This document shows positions 34,167-43,434 of a stretch of 64,000 bases of DNA, piece after piece. The notes below the pieces were generated by a model that searched no databases, was not told the DNA's origin, and saw only the letters and a program-made list of their open reading frames with translations. Source of the DNA: GCA-002708145 sp045562755 (GTDB taxonomy: Bacteria > Chloroflexota > Dehalococcoidia > Lucifugimonadales > Lucifugimonadaceae). The stretch lies in assembly GCA_045562755.1 (NCBI GenBank), contig JBJKVF010000006.1:496001-560000 (forward strand), written 5' to 3'. The number at the start of each line of letters is the position of its first letter. Positions within the stretch are counted from its first letter, which is position 1. A program made the position numbers and the translations under genes.

Positions 34167-35417
34167 TTATTCTTTAGATAAATATGCAATTATTTCCGTA
34201 TGTTTTGTTTGTGGAAACATATCTACAGGTATAATTTTTTCTATTTTAAATAAATTATCTTCGCACAATATTGATAAATCTCTAGCAAAAAATTTAGGCT
34301 CACATGACATAATTATAATTTTCTTTGGCTTTAATTTTCTAACAGCTTTTAAAACATTTTCATGACAGCCTATTCTTGGGGGATCTAGTAAAAGATAGTC
34401 TAAATCTTTTCCCCAATTAGATAAAACATCCTCCGTTTTTCCCATGATAAATTCTATATTTTTAATATTTTTTGAGTTATATTTTGCATCTTCGATAGCT
34501 GAGTACGATTCTTCAATACCATAAACATACTTAACATAAGGTGATAATAAAATACTAAATACTCCAACACCGGAGTATGCATCAATAAGAGTTTCATTTC
34601 CAGTCAGTTGTAAAAAATTCCTAATTTCATCAACAGCTTTAGATAATTGTTGAATATTTACTTGAAAAAATGAAGCCCCTGCTATTCTAAAATTTATATG
34701 CCTTACTTCCTCTTCATAATATTTTTGGCCAGAAAATATTCCTGATGATTCTAGTTCTAAATTTGGTTGTATAATATAGGAATCATTATTTATTGCGGTT
34801 CTAATACTAACCTGAGTTCTATCCGAAATCTTACTCTGAATATTTTTAAGGAAATTATTGATTTTGTTATCCATAATCATACATTTATCAATTTTTACAA
34901 AATTCCTAGAATACATATTAACATAACCTAAATTTGTAATGCTATTTTCTTTATATGCTGTAAATCTTGCATGATTTCTATAATAAAATTTTTTATCACT
35001 TGGAATAGTATCTGAAATTTTTAAATGAGAAATATTTTTATAATTTTTTATCTCATTTTTTATTCTTTTTTTCTTTAATTCTAATTGAAATGAATAATCA
35101 ATATGTTGCCATTGACAACCGGTACATTGTCCAAAAAATTTACACTCGGGTGCTTTTCTATGCTTACTAGGAGATATAACTTCTTCTATAGTACAAATGA
35201 ATTTTTCTGGATATTTCTTTAGGACCTTAACTTTTAGTTTCTCTCCCTCAATAGCGCCTAAAATAATTACAGGAATATTATCATAGATAAATGTCATTCC
35301 TTCACCAGAATCTATGATTTTATCTACAATTAACTCAAATGTATCTCCAGGATATAATTTAATATCTGAGGTAAGATCAGGACCTTTATAATATTTTCTT
35401 CGTTTTCTTTTACCCAT
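34167..35417 (-). CDS. RNA 5-methyluridine methyltransferase (RlmD/RumA-like)
   Basis: The 416-residue protein has an N-terminal basic tail and TRAM beta-barrel (about 20-80), an iron-sulfur motif (PECKFFGQCTGCQW, C-x5-C-x2-C), a SAM-dependent domain with DAYSGVGVFSILL, the LLLDPPRIGC motif, and the nucleophilic cysteine in IIMSCEP. It methylates C5 of uridine in rRNA or tRNA; which of the RlmC/RlmD/TrmA-type targets applies is not decided. It is divergent from lipA. Confidence 0.88.
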   Translation of the reverse strand: MGKRKRRKYYKGPDLTSDIKLYPGDTFELIVDKIIDSGEGMTFIYDNIPVIILGAIEGEKLKVKVLKKYPEKFICTIEEVISPSKHRKAPECKFFGQCTGCQWQHIDYSFQLELKKKRIKNEIKNYKNISHLKISDTIPSDKKFYYRNHARFTAYKENSITNLGYVNMYSRNFVKIDKCMIMDNKINNFLKNIQSKISDRTQVSIRTAINNDSYIIQPNLELESSGIFSGQKYYEEEVRHINFRIAGASFFQVNIQQLSKAVDEIRNFLQLTGNETLIDAYSGVGVFSILLSPYVKYVYGIEESYSAIEDAKYNSKNIKNIEFIMGKTEDVLSNWGKDLDYLLLDPPRIGCHENVLKAVRKLKPKKIIIMSCEPKFFARDLSILCEDNLFKIEKIIPVDMFPQTKHTEIIAYLSKE

Positions 35418-35442
35418 ATTTAAATTTAATTTTGCTATTTTT

Positions 35443-35472
35443 TTGTTTCATTTTAGAAAATTTAACTATAAA
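35443..35472 (+). promoter_or_regulatory. Putative lipA promoter, leaderless
   Basis: TTGTTT (35443-35448), an 18-base spacer and TATAAA (35467-35472) stand 9 bases before the ATG at 35482. No Shine-Dalgarno sequence precedes the ATG. The transcript would have almost no leader, as for the HTH gene and the double permease. Confidence 0.4.
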
Positions 35473-35481
35473 ATATATACA

Positions 35482-36402
35482 ATGATACCTGAACCTAAAG
35501 AAAAAAATAAATCTCCTGTAACTAGAAGATTACCTGAATGGTTTAAAGTTAAAGCACCTGGATCTGAAAAATATCTTTCAATAAAGAAAAAAATCGAAAA
35601 TTTCAAATTAAATACTGTCTGTGAAGAAGCTGCTTGCCCAAATATTGGTGAATGCTGGGACAGAGGTACGGCAACTTTCATGATTCTTGGAGACACTTGT
35701 ACAAGAGCATGCTCATACTGCAACGTAAAAACTGGCTGGCCTACTACTATTGACAAGTCCGAACCTATAAGAGTGTCTCAAACAATTAAAAATATGGAAT
35801 TGAAATATGCCGTGATTACCTCAGTAGATAGAGATGATTTAGAGGATTATGGATCAAATATTTTTACGGAAACAATATTAAACTCAAAAAAAATAAACCC
35901 AGAATGTAAAATTGAAGTATTAATACCCGATTTCGAAGGAGATTTAAACTCTCTCAAAAAAGTTGTGAACGCTAAACCAGATGTACTTAACCATAATATT
36001 GAAACAACTAGGAGAGTATTTAAAAAGGTCAGGCCTCGAGGAAACTACGACTTGTCATTAAGATTATTAAGTAATGTAAAACAAATAAATAAATATATGC
36101 CCACAAAATCAGGTATGATGGTAGGTTTAGGAGAAACTTTCTCAGAAATAATTGAAACTATGAATGATTTAAGAACTGTTAATTGTGATCTACTAACAAT
36201 AGGACAATATCTCAGACCTTCAAAAAAACATCATCCTTTAATAAAATTTTATACTCCAAAAGAATTTAAGGATTTAGAAAAAATTGGACTTGATTTAGGT
36301 TTTAAACATGTAGCTTCTGGCCCTTTAGTAAGAAGCTCATATCATGCTGATGAACAACACAATGCAGCTTTAGAAAACTTATTAATAAATTCTTCTAAAT
36401 AG
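35482..36402 (+). CDS. lipA: Lipoyl synthase
   Basis: The 306-residue radical-SAM enzyme has both clusters: the auxiliary one in CEEAACPNIGEC (C-x4-C-x5-C) and the radical-SAM CxxxCxxC in GDTCTRACSYCNV. The C-terminal RSSYHADE serine ligand is present. LipA inserts sulfurs into octanoyl groups on lipoyl proteins. The open frame extends upstream to TTG 35443, but homologs start near MIPEPK and the ATG at 35482 follows a likely -10 box, so the shorter form is chosen. Confidence 0.93.
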   Translation: MIPEPKEKNKSPVTRRLPEWFKVKAPGSEKYLSIKKKIENFKLNTVCEEAACPNIGECWDRGTATFMILGDTCTRACSYCNVKTGWPTTIDKSEPIRVSQTIKNMELKYAVITSVDRDDLEDYGSNIFTETILNSKKINPECKIEVLIPDFEGDLNSLKKVVNAKPDVLNHNIETTRRVFKKVRPRGNYDLSLRLLSNVKQINKYMPTKSGMMVGLGETFSEIIETMNDLRTVNCDLLTIGQYLRPSKKHHPLIKFYTPKEFKDLEKIGLDLGFKHVASGPLVRSSYHADEQHNAALENLLINSSK

Positions 36403-36406
36403 CACC

Positions 36407-37231
36407 ATGTCAAACCTATATATTGTTGCAACTCCTATAGGCAATTTAGAAGATATTACTATTAGAGCAAAAAAAATACTAAAAAATATAAAAATAATAC
36501 TTGCAGAGAATACAAATAACAGCAAAAAATTATTAAATAAAATTGATTATAACGGGAAAATCATTCAGTATAATGATCATTCAAAAGAAAAAGATATCAA
36601 CCATATACTAGATTTATTAAATGATAATGATATAGCACTTATTTCTGATGCTGGAACACCAGGAGTATGCGATCCAGGATCATTTCTAATAAGCTTAGCA
36701 AAAAAGAATAATCATGAAGTAATTCCTATCCCTGGTCCATCTTCACTAATTGCTGCATTCTCTGTTTCAGGATTTTCAAGCAATGAATTTCAATTTATTG
36801 GCTTCCTTCCAAAAAAACTAAAAGCTAAGGAAGAAAAACTTATAGAAATTGAAAAAAATATTTTTCCTACAATAATATTTGAGTCGCCTCATAGATTTAA
36901 TAAAACTCTAGAATATATTGAAAAAATAATGCCTGACAGAGAAATATTTATTGCAAAAGAAATTACAAAGATTTATGAAAGTTACATTCATGGAAATGCT
37001 GAAACAATTAAAAAAAAATTTCATCAAGAAAATATTAAAGGTGAATTTGTAATTGTTATAAATGGAAATAAAATGATAAATAAATGCCTGAATAAAAGTG
37101 ATGAAATTAAAAAAATAATAAAAACAATGAAAAATGAAAATATTCCAGGAAAAGTAGTTTCTAGAATAGTTTCACAAAATTTCAATATCTCAAAAAATTC
37201 AGTATATAAATTATTTTTAGATTCTCCATAA
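36407..37231 (+). CDS. rsmI: 16S rRNA C1402 2'-O-methyltransferase RsmI
   Basis: The 274-residue tetrapyrrole-methylase-fold protein has the RsmI signatures LYIVATPIGNLEDIT at the start, LISDAGTPGVCDPG, PIPGPSSLIAAFSVSG, and IFESPHRFNKTL. It methylates the ribose of C1402 in the 16S decoding centre. The ATG is 5 bases after lipA's stop, so the two are cotranscribed. Confidence 0.94.
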   Translation: MSNLYIVATPIGNLEDITIRAKKILKNIKIILAENTNNSKKLLNKIDYNGKIIQYNDHSKEKDINHILDLLNDNDIALISDAGTPGVCDPGSFLISLAKKNNHEVIPIPGPSSLIAAFSVSGFSSNEFQFIGFLPKKLKAKEEKLIEIEKNIFPTIIFESPHRFNKTLEYIEKIMPDREIFIAKEITKIYESYIHGNAETIKKKFHQENIKGEFVIVINGNKMINKCLNKSDEIKKIIKTMKNENIPGKVVSRIVSQNFNISKNSVYKLFLDSP

Positions 37232-37287
37232 AAGTATTAATGCTAAATTAAGTTTATAATTATTAATAAAATTTATAAGGAATAAAG

Positions 37288-38958
37288 TTGAGAAGGAATA
37301 TCCTCGTAGGTGTCGCGTGGCCTTATGTAAATGGTGAACCTCATCTAGGACATATAGCGGGCATGAATATGTCAGCTGATATCTTTGCTAGGTTTCATAG
37401 AATCGCTGGTAATGATGTTGTTATGGTGTCTGGATCAGATATGCATGGAACTCCCACAGCATTAAAAGCTATAGATGAGGGCACAACACCTGAAAAAATA
37501 GCAACAAAATATCACAAAATTTGGGAAAAAGCATTATCAGATATGGGATTCTCTTATGACCTATATACAAATACTCATACAAAAGAGCACGAGGATGTAG
37601 TTCATGATATGTTCTTAAAACTTGAAACCAAAAATTTATTATATGAACAAACTCAATCTATGCCTTTTTCAGAAGAAGAGCAACGTTTTCTACCTGATAG
37701 ATTTGTATATGGAGAATGCCCTCATTGTGACGAAACTAAAGCTAGAGGAGATCAGTGTGATACTTGTGGAGTAACCTTAGATCCAATTGATCTAATAAAC
37801 ATTAAGAGTGTTAGAGATGATTCTACACCAGTATTTAAAGAAACCACTCACAAATTTATTAAATTAAGTTTTTTTGAAAAAAACTTAAAAGAATGGATCG
37901 AAACTAGAACTGATTGGAGACAAAATGTTGTCAATCAATCACTAGGTATGATAAAAGAAGGTCTACATGATAGAGCAATTACAAGAGATATAGATTGGGG
38001 AATTTCTGTACCAGTAGAAGATGATAAATATAAATCAAAAAGTATTTATGTATGGTTTGAAGCAGTTATAGGATACTTTTCTGCAACAAAAAGTTGGTCA
38101 ATGAAACAAGGCGATAAAGATTTATGGAAAAAATGGTGGCTTGATGATAGTGGTGAAACTTACTATTTTCAAGGAAAAGATAATATACCTTTTCATACTA
38201 TTATTTGGCCTGCAATTCTACTAGGATATGAAGAATTAAATCTTCCAACCGATGTTGTTGCAAATGAATATTTAAATTTAGGAGGCTTAGACTTTTCAAA
38301 AAGTAAAGGACATGCTGTTTGGGTTAGAGATTTTTTAGAAAGATACGAGGCAGAGCCTTTAAGATATTATCTTACAAAAATTATGCCTGAAACCTCTGAT
38401 TCTGAATTTACTTGGAAGGGATTTGTTGAGAGCAATAATAATGAACTAGTTGCAACGCTCGGTAACTTTGTACATAGAATATTAAATATCATAAATAAAA
38501 ACTACGATGGTGTAATACCTGATCCTATTTCTATAGATGAAAATGACCAGGTTTTACTTGATTTATGCAAAAATACTTTAGATGAAATTGAAACGAGTAT
38601 TGATTCCAGGAAGTTTCGTAAAGCATTAAATCATATGATGTTACTTGCCAGAGAAGGTAATAAATATATAGATAAAAAAGAACCCTGGAAACTAGTTAAA
38701 GAAGATAAAAATTTATGTTCTACTAGTCTATGGGTAGGATGTAATATAATTGTAACTCTAGGAACAGCAATGTATCCTTTTTTACCTAAGACTGCAGATA
38801 AAATTCATAATATGATTTTCGATGAAAGCGATACACTAAAAGATGGTTGGAAGATTCGACAAATACCACCAAAAACAAAACTAAAAAATGTGAAAACATT
38901 ATTTATAAAACTAGACGAGTCAGTTATAGATTTAGAAAACTCAAAATTTAAGGACTAA
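37288..38958 (+). CDS. metG: Methionyl-tRNA synthetase
   Basis: The 556-residue class I synthetase has the HIGH-type motif in GEPHLGHIAGMN, a zinc knuckle CPHCDETKARGDQCDTCG, the KMSKS-equivalent FSKSKG, and a helical anticodon-binding domain. The C-terminal tRNA-binding (Trbp111-like) domain is absent, as in some short MetG forms. The start is TTG at 37288, preceded by AAGGAATAAAG as ribosome site. The next gene starts at the base after the stop codon. Confidence 0.94.
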   Translation: MRRNILVGVAWPYVNGEPHLGHIAGMNMSADIFARFHRIAGNDVVMVSGSDMHGTPTALKAIDEGTTPEKIATKYHKIWEKALSDMGFSYDLYTNTHTKEHEDVVHDMFLKLETKNLLYEQTQSMPFSEEEQRFLPDRFVYGECPHCDETKARGDQCDTCGVTLDPIDLINIKSVRDDSTPVFKETTHKFIKLSFFEKNLKEWIETRTDWRQNVVNQSLGMIKEGLHDRAITRDIDWGISVPVEDDKYKSKSIYVWFEAVIGYFSATKSWSMKQGDKDLWKKWWLDDSGETYYFQGKDNIPFHTIIWPAILLGYEELNLPTDVVANEYLNLGGLDFSKSKGHAVWVRDFLERYEAEPLRYYLTKIMPETSDSEFTWKGFVESNNNELVATLGNFVHRILNIINKNYDGVIPDPISIDENDQVLLDLCKNTLDEIETSIDSRKFRKALNHMMLLAREGNKYIDKKEPWKLVKEDKNLCSTSLWVGCNIIVTLGTAMYPFLPKTADKIHNMIFDESDTLKDGWKIRQIPPKTKLKNVKTLFIKLDESVIDLENSKFKD

Positions 38959-39948
38959 ATGTTGAATCCTGATGCAATGTATGAACCCATTAAAAATGAG
39001 CTTAATGATGTTTTTAAAAAGATTCTAGATGTCTCTTCAAAATACGATAAAGATGAAAAAAATCAACAAGTGTTTGAACAATTATCACATGTTCTTACTG
39101 TACCAGGCAAAAGAATACGCCCCTCAATTACTTTATTGGTTTCAAATCTATGGAATAAGCCTGATAGTGAAAAAGCAATACTAATGGCAACAGGTGTTGA
39201 GCTTCTTCATATTGCTACATTAGTTCATGATGATACTGTTGACCATGCTAATCTAAGACGAGGACACAAAACTGCAAGTAGCTTATGGGGTAGAAATGCC
39301 GCTGTTTTAATTGGTGATTATATTTTTTCAACATCAGCAATATTTGTTTGCGAGACTAATAATGTTAGATTAATTAAGAGGTTCGCAGAAACAATTACAG
39401 AATTATCCCGAGGAGAATTAAATGAAATAAATGATTCTTGGAAAGCTAATATTTCAGAAGATAAATATTATGAAAGAATTTACGATAAAACTGCATCTTT
39501 ATTTTGTACAGCAACAGAAAGTGGCGCATTACTAGGAAATATAGATGAAGAAAATGTTAATTACTTAAAAAATTTTGGTTATTTTTTGGGTATGGCATAC
39601 CAAATTATCGATGATTTATTAGATTATAAATACTCTACAGATGATATTGGTAAACCAGCAAATAATGATTTAAAAGAAGGTATAATGACCCTGCCAGCGA
39701 TTTATGCATACGAAAATGGCTTAGAAAAAGAAATTGATAAATACATGAAAAGTTCAGCTGAAAATAGACTGATTTTATTACCTAATGTTATAGATAAAAT
39801 TAGAAACTCAGGAGGTATCGAATACTCAGAACAAAAAGCAAAAGATCTAATTGATAATGCATTTAAAATACTAAATAAATTACCAAATTCTTCTCATAAA
39901 ATATCTCTTGAGATGATTGTTAATTACATCGGATCAAGAAAAAAATAA
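38959..39948 (+). CDS. Trans-polyprenyl diphosphate synthase
   Basis: The 329-residue protein has the first aspartate-rich motif in VHDDTVDHANLRRG and the second in IIDDLLDYKY, plus the KRIRPSITLL substrate motif. It condenses isopentenyl diphosphate onto allylic primers, making a medium/long chain for quinone side chains or carrier lipids; chain length cannot be read with confidence. The ATG directly follows the metG stop. Confidence 0.9.
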   Translation: MLNPDAMYEPIKNELNDVFKKILDVSSKYDKDEKNQQVFEQLSHVLTVPGKRIRPSITLLVSNLWNKPDSEKAILMATGVELLHIATLVHDDTVDHANLRRGHKTASSLWGRNAAVLIGDYIFSTSAIFVCETNNVRLIKRFAETITELSRGELNEINDSWKANISEDKYYERIYDKTASLFCTATESGALLGNIDEENVNYLKNFGYFLGMAYQIIDDLLDYKYSTDDIGKPANNDLKEGIMTLPAIYAYENGLEKEIDKYMKSSAENRLILLPNVIDKIRNSGGIEYSEQKAKDLIDNAFKILNKLPNSSHKISLEMIVNYIGSRKK

Positions 39949-39969
39949 AACGCGTAGGAGAAATTATAT

Positions 39970-40623
39970 TTGCTAAAAAAAGAACGAGCAGCATATGTAA
40001 TGAAAAAACTAAATGAAGTTTTTCCTGAAACTCGAATTCCATTAATGCACTCTAATAAATTTGAACTTCTAATTTCGGTGTTACTGAGTGCCCAGTGTAC
40101 TGATGAAAGAGTAAATAAAGTTACACCTAAACTTTTTTCTTTAGCCAGCAACCCTGTAGAGATGTCAAAAATCTCAGTAGAGAAAATTTACTCTTTAATT
40201 AAACCATGTGGGTTAGGTCCTATAAAATCTAAGAATATAGCTAGTATTTCAAAAATTCTTGCTAAAAAATATAATGGAAAAGTTCCAGATAATTACGAGG
40301 AACTTGAAAAGTTACCTGGAGTTGGACATAAAACAGCAAGTGTTGTAATGTCTCAGGGTTTTGGGTATCCTGCTTTTCCAGTAGATACACATATTCATAG
40401 ATTAGCTCAAAGATGGGGATTATCTAATGGGAAAAATGTTACTCAAACTGAAAAAGATCTAAAAAATTTGTTCCCAAAAGATCATTGGAACAAGTTACAT
40501 CTTCAAATAATTTTTTATGGAAGATCTTTTTGTAGCGCTAGAGGATGCGATGGAAGAAAATGTGAAATTTGTATAAACTGCTTTCCAAAGCGGACAAAAC
40601 CATTCATAGCAAATAGAGCTTAA
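39970..40623 (+). CDS. nth: Endonuclease III-like DNA glycosylase with atypical cysteine cluster
   Basis: The 217-residue protein has the helix-hairpin-helix LEKLPGVGHKTASVV with catalytic Lys121 and Asp139 (PVDTHIHRL), so glycosylase/AP-lyase chemistry is intact. The C-terminal cysteines are at 188, 193, 198, 201 and 204, spaced x4, x4, x2, x2, unlike the canonical C-x6-C-x2-C-x5-C iron-sulfur loop. The cluster may be rearranged, or the sequence may belong to a lineage-specific branch. The start is TTG at 39970, with GTAGGAGAAA as ribosome site. It excises oxidised pyrimidines. Confidence 0.88.
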   Translation: MLKKERAAYVMKKLNEVFPETRIPLMHSNKFELLISVLLSAQCTDERVNKVTPKLFSLASNPVEMSKISVEKIYSLIKPCGLGPIKSKNIASISKILAKKYNGKVPDNYEELEKLPGVGHKTASVVMSQGFGYPAFPVDTHIHRLAQRWGLSNGKNVTQTEKDLKNLFPKDHWNKLHLQIIFYGRSFCSARGCDGRKCEICINCFPKRTKPFIANRA

Positions 40624-40716
40624 AAAAGCATACTTTTTTCATTTCGATAAAATATTACATTTTAACTATAAAAAATTAAGTATTTTTTTATATAAAATAT
40701 ATAATATTATATTTAT

Positions 40717-40791
40717 GGGGCCATCGTCCAGCGGCTAGGACACCACCCTTTCAAGGTGGAGACCGGAGTTCGATCCTCCGTGGCCCTACCA
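40717..40791 (+). tRNA. tRNA-Glu (anticodon UUC)
   Basis: The acceptor arms GGGGCCA/TGGCCCT pair, the anticodon stem CCACC/GGTGG encloses loop CTTTCAA with anticodon TTC, and the T arm GGAGTTCGATCC is standard. The discriminator A (40788) is followed by an encoded CCA (40789-40791). A TATAAT at 40700-40705 is well placed as the -10 box. Confidence 0.95.
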
Positions 40792-40820
40792 AAGTATTCA
40801 TATAGAAATGTAAACTTTGG
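40789..40820 (+). repeat. Inverted repeat directly after tRNA-Glu
   Basis: CCAAAGT (40789-40795) and ACTTTGG (40814-40820) are perfect 7-base arms with an 18-base loop. The left arm includes the encoded CCA end of the tRNA. It has no T-tract, so it is not a typical intrinsic terminator; it may be a processing structure of the precursor. From here to 40937 I see only a second imperfect hairpin near 40862-40889. Confidence 0.4.
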
Positions 40821-40937
40821 GAATAATATCTTAAATATAAAGCCTTATTTAATGTCTTATGAGTCAATTATGTAAGTAATTACATGACTTCTAGGAATGA
40901 TTAGGAGTTCACTAATTTCCCTAGTTATGTGAATATC

Positions 40938-41066
40938 TTATTCAGGTATTCTAGACTGAAGAACTTTGATTAGTTCTGAGTTTTTGTTTTTTGGAAATAG
41001 AATATTTTGAAATATATAATTATCATTACCACAATCTAATGCGGCTTTCATTAATTTATTACTCAT
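40938..41066 (-). CDS. Small ORF, 42 residues
   Basis: ATG at 41066 overlaps the stop of the preceding small ORF in a TAATG arrangement, a common sign of translational coupling. The product (MSNKLMKAALDCGNDNY..., ending VLQSRIPE) is hydrophilic with no recognisable domain. Length and lack of homology information make it uncertain. Confidence 0.25.
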   Translation of the reverse strand: MSNKLMKAALDCGNDNYIFQNILFPKNKNSELIKVLQSRIPE

Positions 41067-41257
41067 TAGTAATTCTTTTTAAAATTTGTAAAATAAATTA
41101 TTATTATTGACAATGGAATACTAATAGTCAAAATAATTAATATGATAATCATTGTAAGAGATGATAGACCTGTAATATCGAAGAATTTATGTATTATAGC
41201 TTCTATTAATTCAGAATCTATCGATTCAGAATGATGGAGTAAATAGTTATAAAGCAT
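41066..41257 (-). CDS. Small single-helix membrane protein downstream of the MFS carrier
   Basis: The frame from ATG 41257 encodes 63 residues: a polar N-terminal half with several acidic residues, then one strongly hydrophobic helix (about 34-55, SLTMIIILIILTISIPLSIII) and a basic end, FKKNY. The ATG lies inside the last codons of the MFS gene (11-base overlap), typical of a coupled operon gene. A longer in-frame start at 41335 would overlap the MFS gene by 89 bases and is less likely. It may be an accessory subunit of the carrier. Confidence 0.42.
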   Translation of the reverse strand: MLYNYLLHHSESIDSELIEAIIHKFFDITGLSSLTMIIILIILTISIPLSIIIIYFTNFKKNY

Positions 41258-42557
41258 CTTCAACTGGCCTTTTATTATTAATATATCTAATAGATTTAGA
41301 TTTTTCAGGAAGACTAAGTGAGATAATTCCTGCAAATATTAATGTTATAACTCCAACTAAGAATGCATAATCATATGTACCCCATTTAGTGAACGACCAT
41401 CCAAACAATATTACTGCCCCTGCTCCTCCAATTTGATGAGACATACTTGATATACCAAATAAAGTACCCATATTTTTTAGACCATAGATATCAGAAGTCA
41501 ACGATGCAGTTAATGGAACCGTTGCTAGCCATGATGCACCACCAATAATAGCAAAAGACCATATAGCATAATTTCCAGGTAAAATGACTATAGACGCGAA
41601 CGCTAAACCTCTTACCAAATAAACAATACCTAACAAGTTTTTTCTCTGAAACTTATCTGATAAAAGTCCTATAAATATTACTCCAATAGCATTTATAATA
41701 CTTAGAAGACCAAAAGCTAATGCTGCAGTACCTGTTGTGATATCTTCACTTAAAGCCCAACGAATAAAATGAACAGAAATTGAGCCAGTTGTTATTCCAC
41801 AAACAAAATATGATAGAGATAAATCCCACATTGGTTTCGTTTTCATTGATGAAATCCAGCTAGAAAAAAAGTATGGGCCTACAAGTTGTTCTTCATTTAA
41901 TGTATTTTTATTTGATTTAACTGCTCCATCAGGTAACATATTTAATTCTTCGGGTTTATTTTTTACAAATAACAACATAAGTGGAACACCAATAACTAGT
42001 GAAAATACACCAAGAATCATCCATGAAGATTTCCAACCAAATTCTAGTAATGAAAAACTTAAGAAAGGTACAATCACTAAACTACCTATTGAACCACCAG
42101 ACATAACTATAGCCATAGCTGTCCCTCTTTTTTTTATAAACCATTTTGATACTATTACACCAACAGTTGCTGGAGATACTCCCCCTGAAAAAAATGCTGT
42201 TATAAAACCGTATAAAATTAACAACCCAAACACACTATTAACCTGTGATATTAATGCAGTTGCTATGGACATTATTATCAAAGATGCTATGATAACAAAC
42301 CTGGCACCATACAAATCTGCTAGCCTGCCAAGCAATGGTTGAGAAAATCCATTAACTAGCCATCCTACAGATGCTGCAAATGAAATAGCAGCTGTAGTTA
42401 CCTGCCATTCATCTTCCCAAGTCTTAACAAAAACACCAAAACCTTGCCTACTTCCTATAGTCAAAAAACTTGTAAAAAATAATGATAAAACTATTAGCCA
42501 ACCATAGAAAAAATTTTTATTTGAGAGTTGTTTCTTAATCATAAAAGCACTATTCAA
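41247..42557 (-). CDS. MFS transporter, oxalate/formate-antiporter-like (OFA/MCT type)
   Basis: The 436-residue protein has 12 hydrophobic helices and MFS motifs such as GRLADLYGARFVI (loop 2-3) and GLLSDKFQRKNLLG (loop 8-9). The N-terminus KNFFYGWLIVLSLFF with SRQGFGVF resembles the oxalate/formate antiporter and monocarboxylate branch, so a carboxylate is the likely substrate. Its start overlaps the amidohydrolase gene by 8 bases, placing it in the catabolic operon that begins with the aldo/keto reductase. Confidence 0.82.
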   Translation of the reverse strand: MNSAFMIKKQLSNKNFFYGWLIVLSLFFTSFLTIGSRQGFGVFVKTWEDEWQVTTAAISFAASVGWLVNGFSQPLLGRLADLYGARFVIIASLIIMSIATALISQVNSVFGLLILYGFITAFFSGGVSPATVGVIVSKWFIKKRGTAMAIVMSGGSIGSLVIVPFLSFSLLEFGWKSSWMILGVFSLVIGVPLMLLFVKNKPEELNMLPDGAVKSNKNTLNEEQLVGPYFFSSWISSMKTKPMWDLSLSYFVCGITTGSISVHFIRWALSEDITTGTAALAFGLLSIINAIGVIFIGLLSDKFQRKNLLGIVYLVRGLAFASIVILPGNYAIWSFAIIGGASWLATVPLTASLTSDIYGLKNMGTLFGISSMSHQIGGAGAVILFGWSFTKWGTYDYAFLVGVITLIFAGIISLSLPEKSKSIRYINNKRPVEDAL

Positions 42558-43434
42558 TCATTAATATTTCACATGAATCACGATTAATTATTCCATTAAT
42601 AGAATCTTCAGGTATGGTTGGCAAGTGATGATCTTTAGCAAATTTAGGAAGATTTAATAGACTATCAATATTATCCTGAGGTTTAGTTACGGGCCAATCT
42701 GACCCAAACATTATTTTATCAATTGCTCCCCATTCATAAAATAATCTCATTCCTTGCCAAAAAGAATAAGGTCTATAAAATTGCGCGGACATATCAGCCC
42801 ATACGTTAGGGTGCTTTCTAACAACTGATAAACAATCTGTCTGCCAAGGATGCCCTAGATGAGCTAGAATCATTGTTAGCTTAGGAAAAGCCATTGCTAT
42901 CTTGTCTGTTGTAAGAGGATGAGCATATGTTAATGGCGCTTCTGACATGGGAGAAGTTCCTTGATGAAATATTATAGGAATTTTATCCTTTTCTAATCTT
43001 GAAAATAGCCTAAATGCTTCTTCGGAAAGAGGGTCAAAATCTTGATAATTTGGTCCAAGTTTTATACCTTGGCAATTTAAATCACCAATGCATCTTTCAT
43101 ATTCTTCCTCCCAATTAGGATCTAAAGGATGAAGTGTCATAAATGGAATAATTTTTTCAGGATTTTTTAGAGAAGTTTGGTAAGCTACATCATTCTGATT
43201 AAGATTTTTTGGCCAACCTGATACTTTTAGAACTTTTTCATTAGGCTTCCATGGTCTAGGAGCAATACCAAAAATAAAAGATTTATCAACAATTTTCATG
43301 TCTCTAATATAATCATCAATAGAATTTGTTAGCTGAACTTTTTCTCCAGACCTCATAGCTGTTTCATAGGCCATTTCATTTTCAGGAACTGCGTCCATAT
43401 GACTGGGTAAATGTGTGTGTACGTCAATTATCAT
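42550..43434 (-). CDS. Amidohydrolase-2 family metal-dependent hydrolase/decarboxylase
   Basis: The 294-residue TIM-barrel protein has a complete metal-site set: DVHTHLP (HxH), IIFHQGTSP, LAHLGHPW and the aspartate in FGSDWPVT. This family includes gamma-resorcylate-type decarboxylases and lactonase/hydratase enzymes of aromatic or dicarboxylate catabolism. Overlaps of 4 bases with the epimerase gene and 8 with the MFS gene show an operon. The substrate is unknown. Confidence 0.82.
   Translation of the reverse strand: MIIDVHTHLPSHMDAVPENEMAYETAMRSGEKVQLTNSIDDYIRDMKIVDKSFIFGIAPRPWKPNEKVLKVSGWPKNLNQNDVAYQTSLKNPEKIIPFMTLHPLDPNWEEEYERCIGDLNCQGIKLGPNYQDFDPLSEEAFRLFSRLEKDKIPIIFHQGTSPMSEAPLTYAHPLTTDKIAMAFPKLTMILAHLGHPWQTDCLSVVRKHPNVWADMSAQFYRPYSFWQGMRLFYEWGAIDKIMFGSDWPVTKPQDNIDSLLNLPKFAKDHHLPTIPEDSINGIINRDSCEILMIE

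Noticed and set aside
35443..35481. TTG-started N-terminal extension of lipA
   Set aside because: The extra 13 residues precede the family's usual start and the region carries a plausible -35/-10 pair, so it is probably non-coding.
40862..40889. Intrinsic terminator after tRNA-Glu
   Set aside because: An imperfect hairpin with AGTC/GACT outer and ATGTAA/TTACAT inner arms exists, but it is AT-rich, has a bulge and has no T-tract after it.
41258..41335. Longer N-terminus for the small membrane protein downstream of the MFS gene
   Set aside because: The extension would overlap the MFS coding region by 89 bases; the internal ATG at 41257 gives a normal 11-base coupled overlap.
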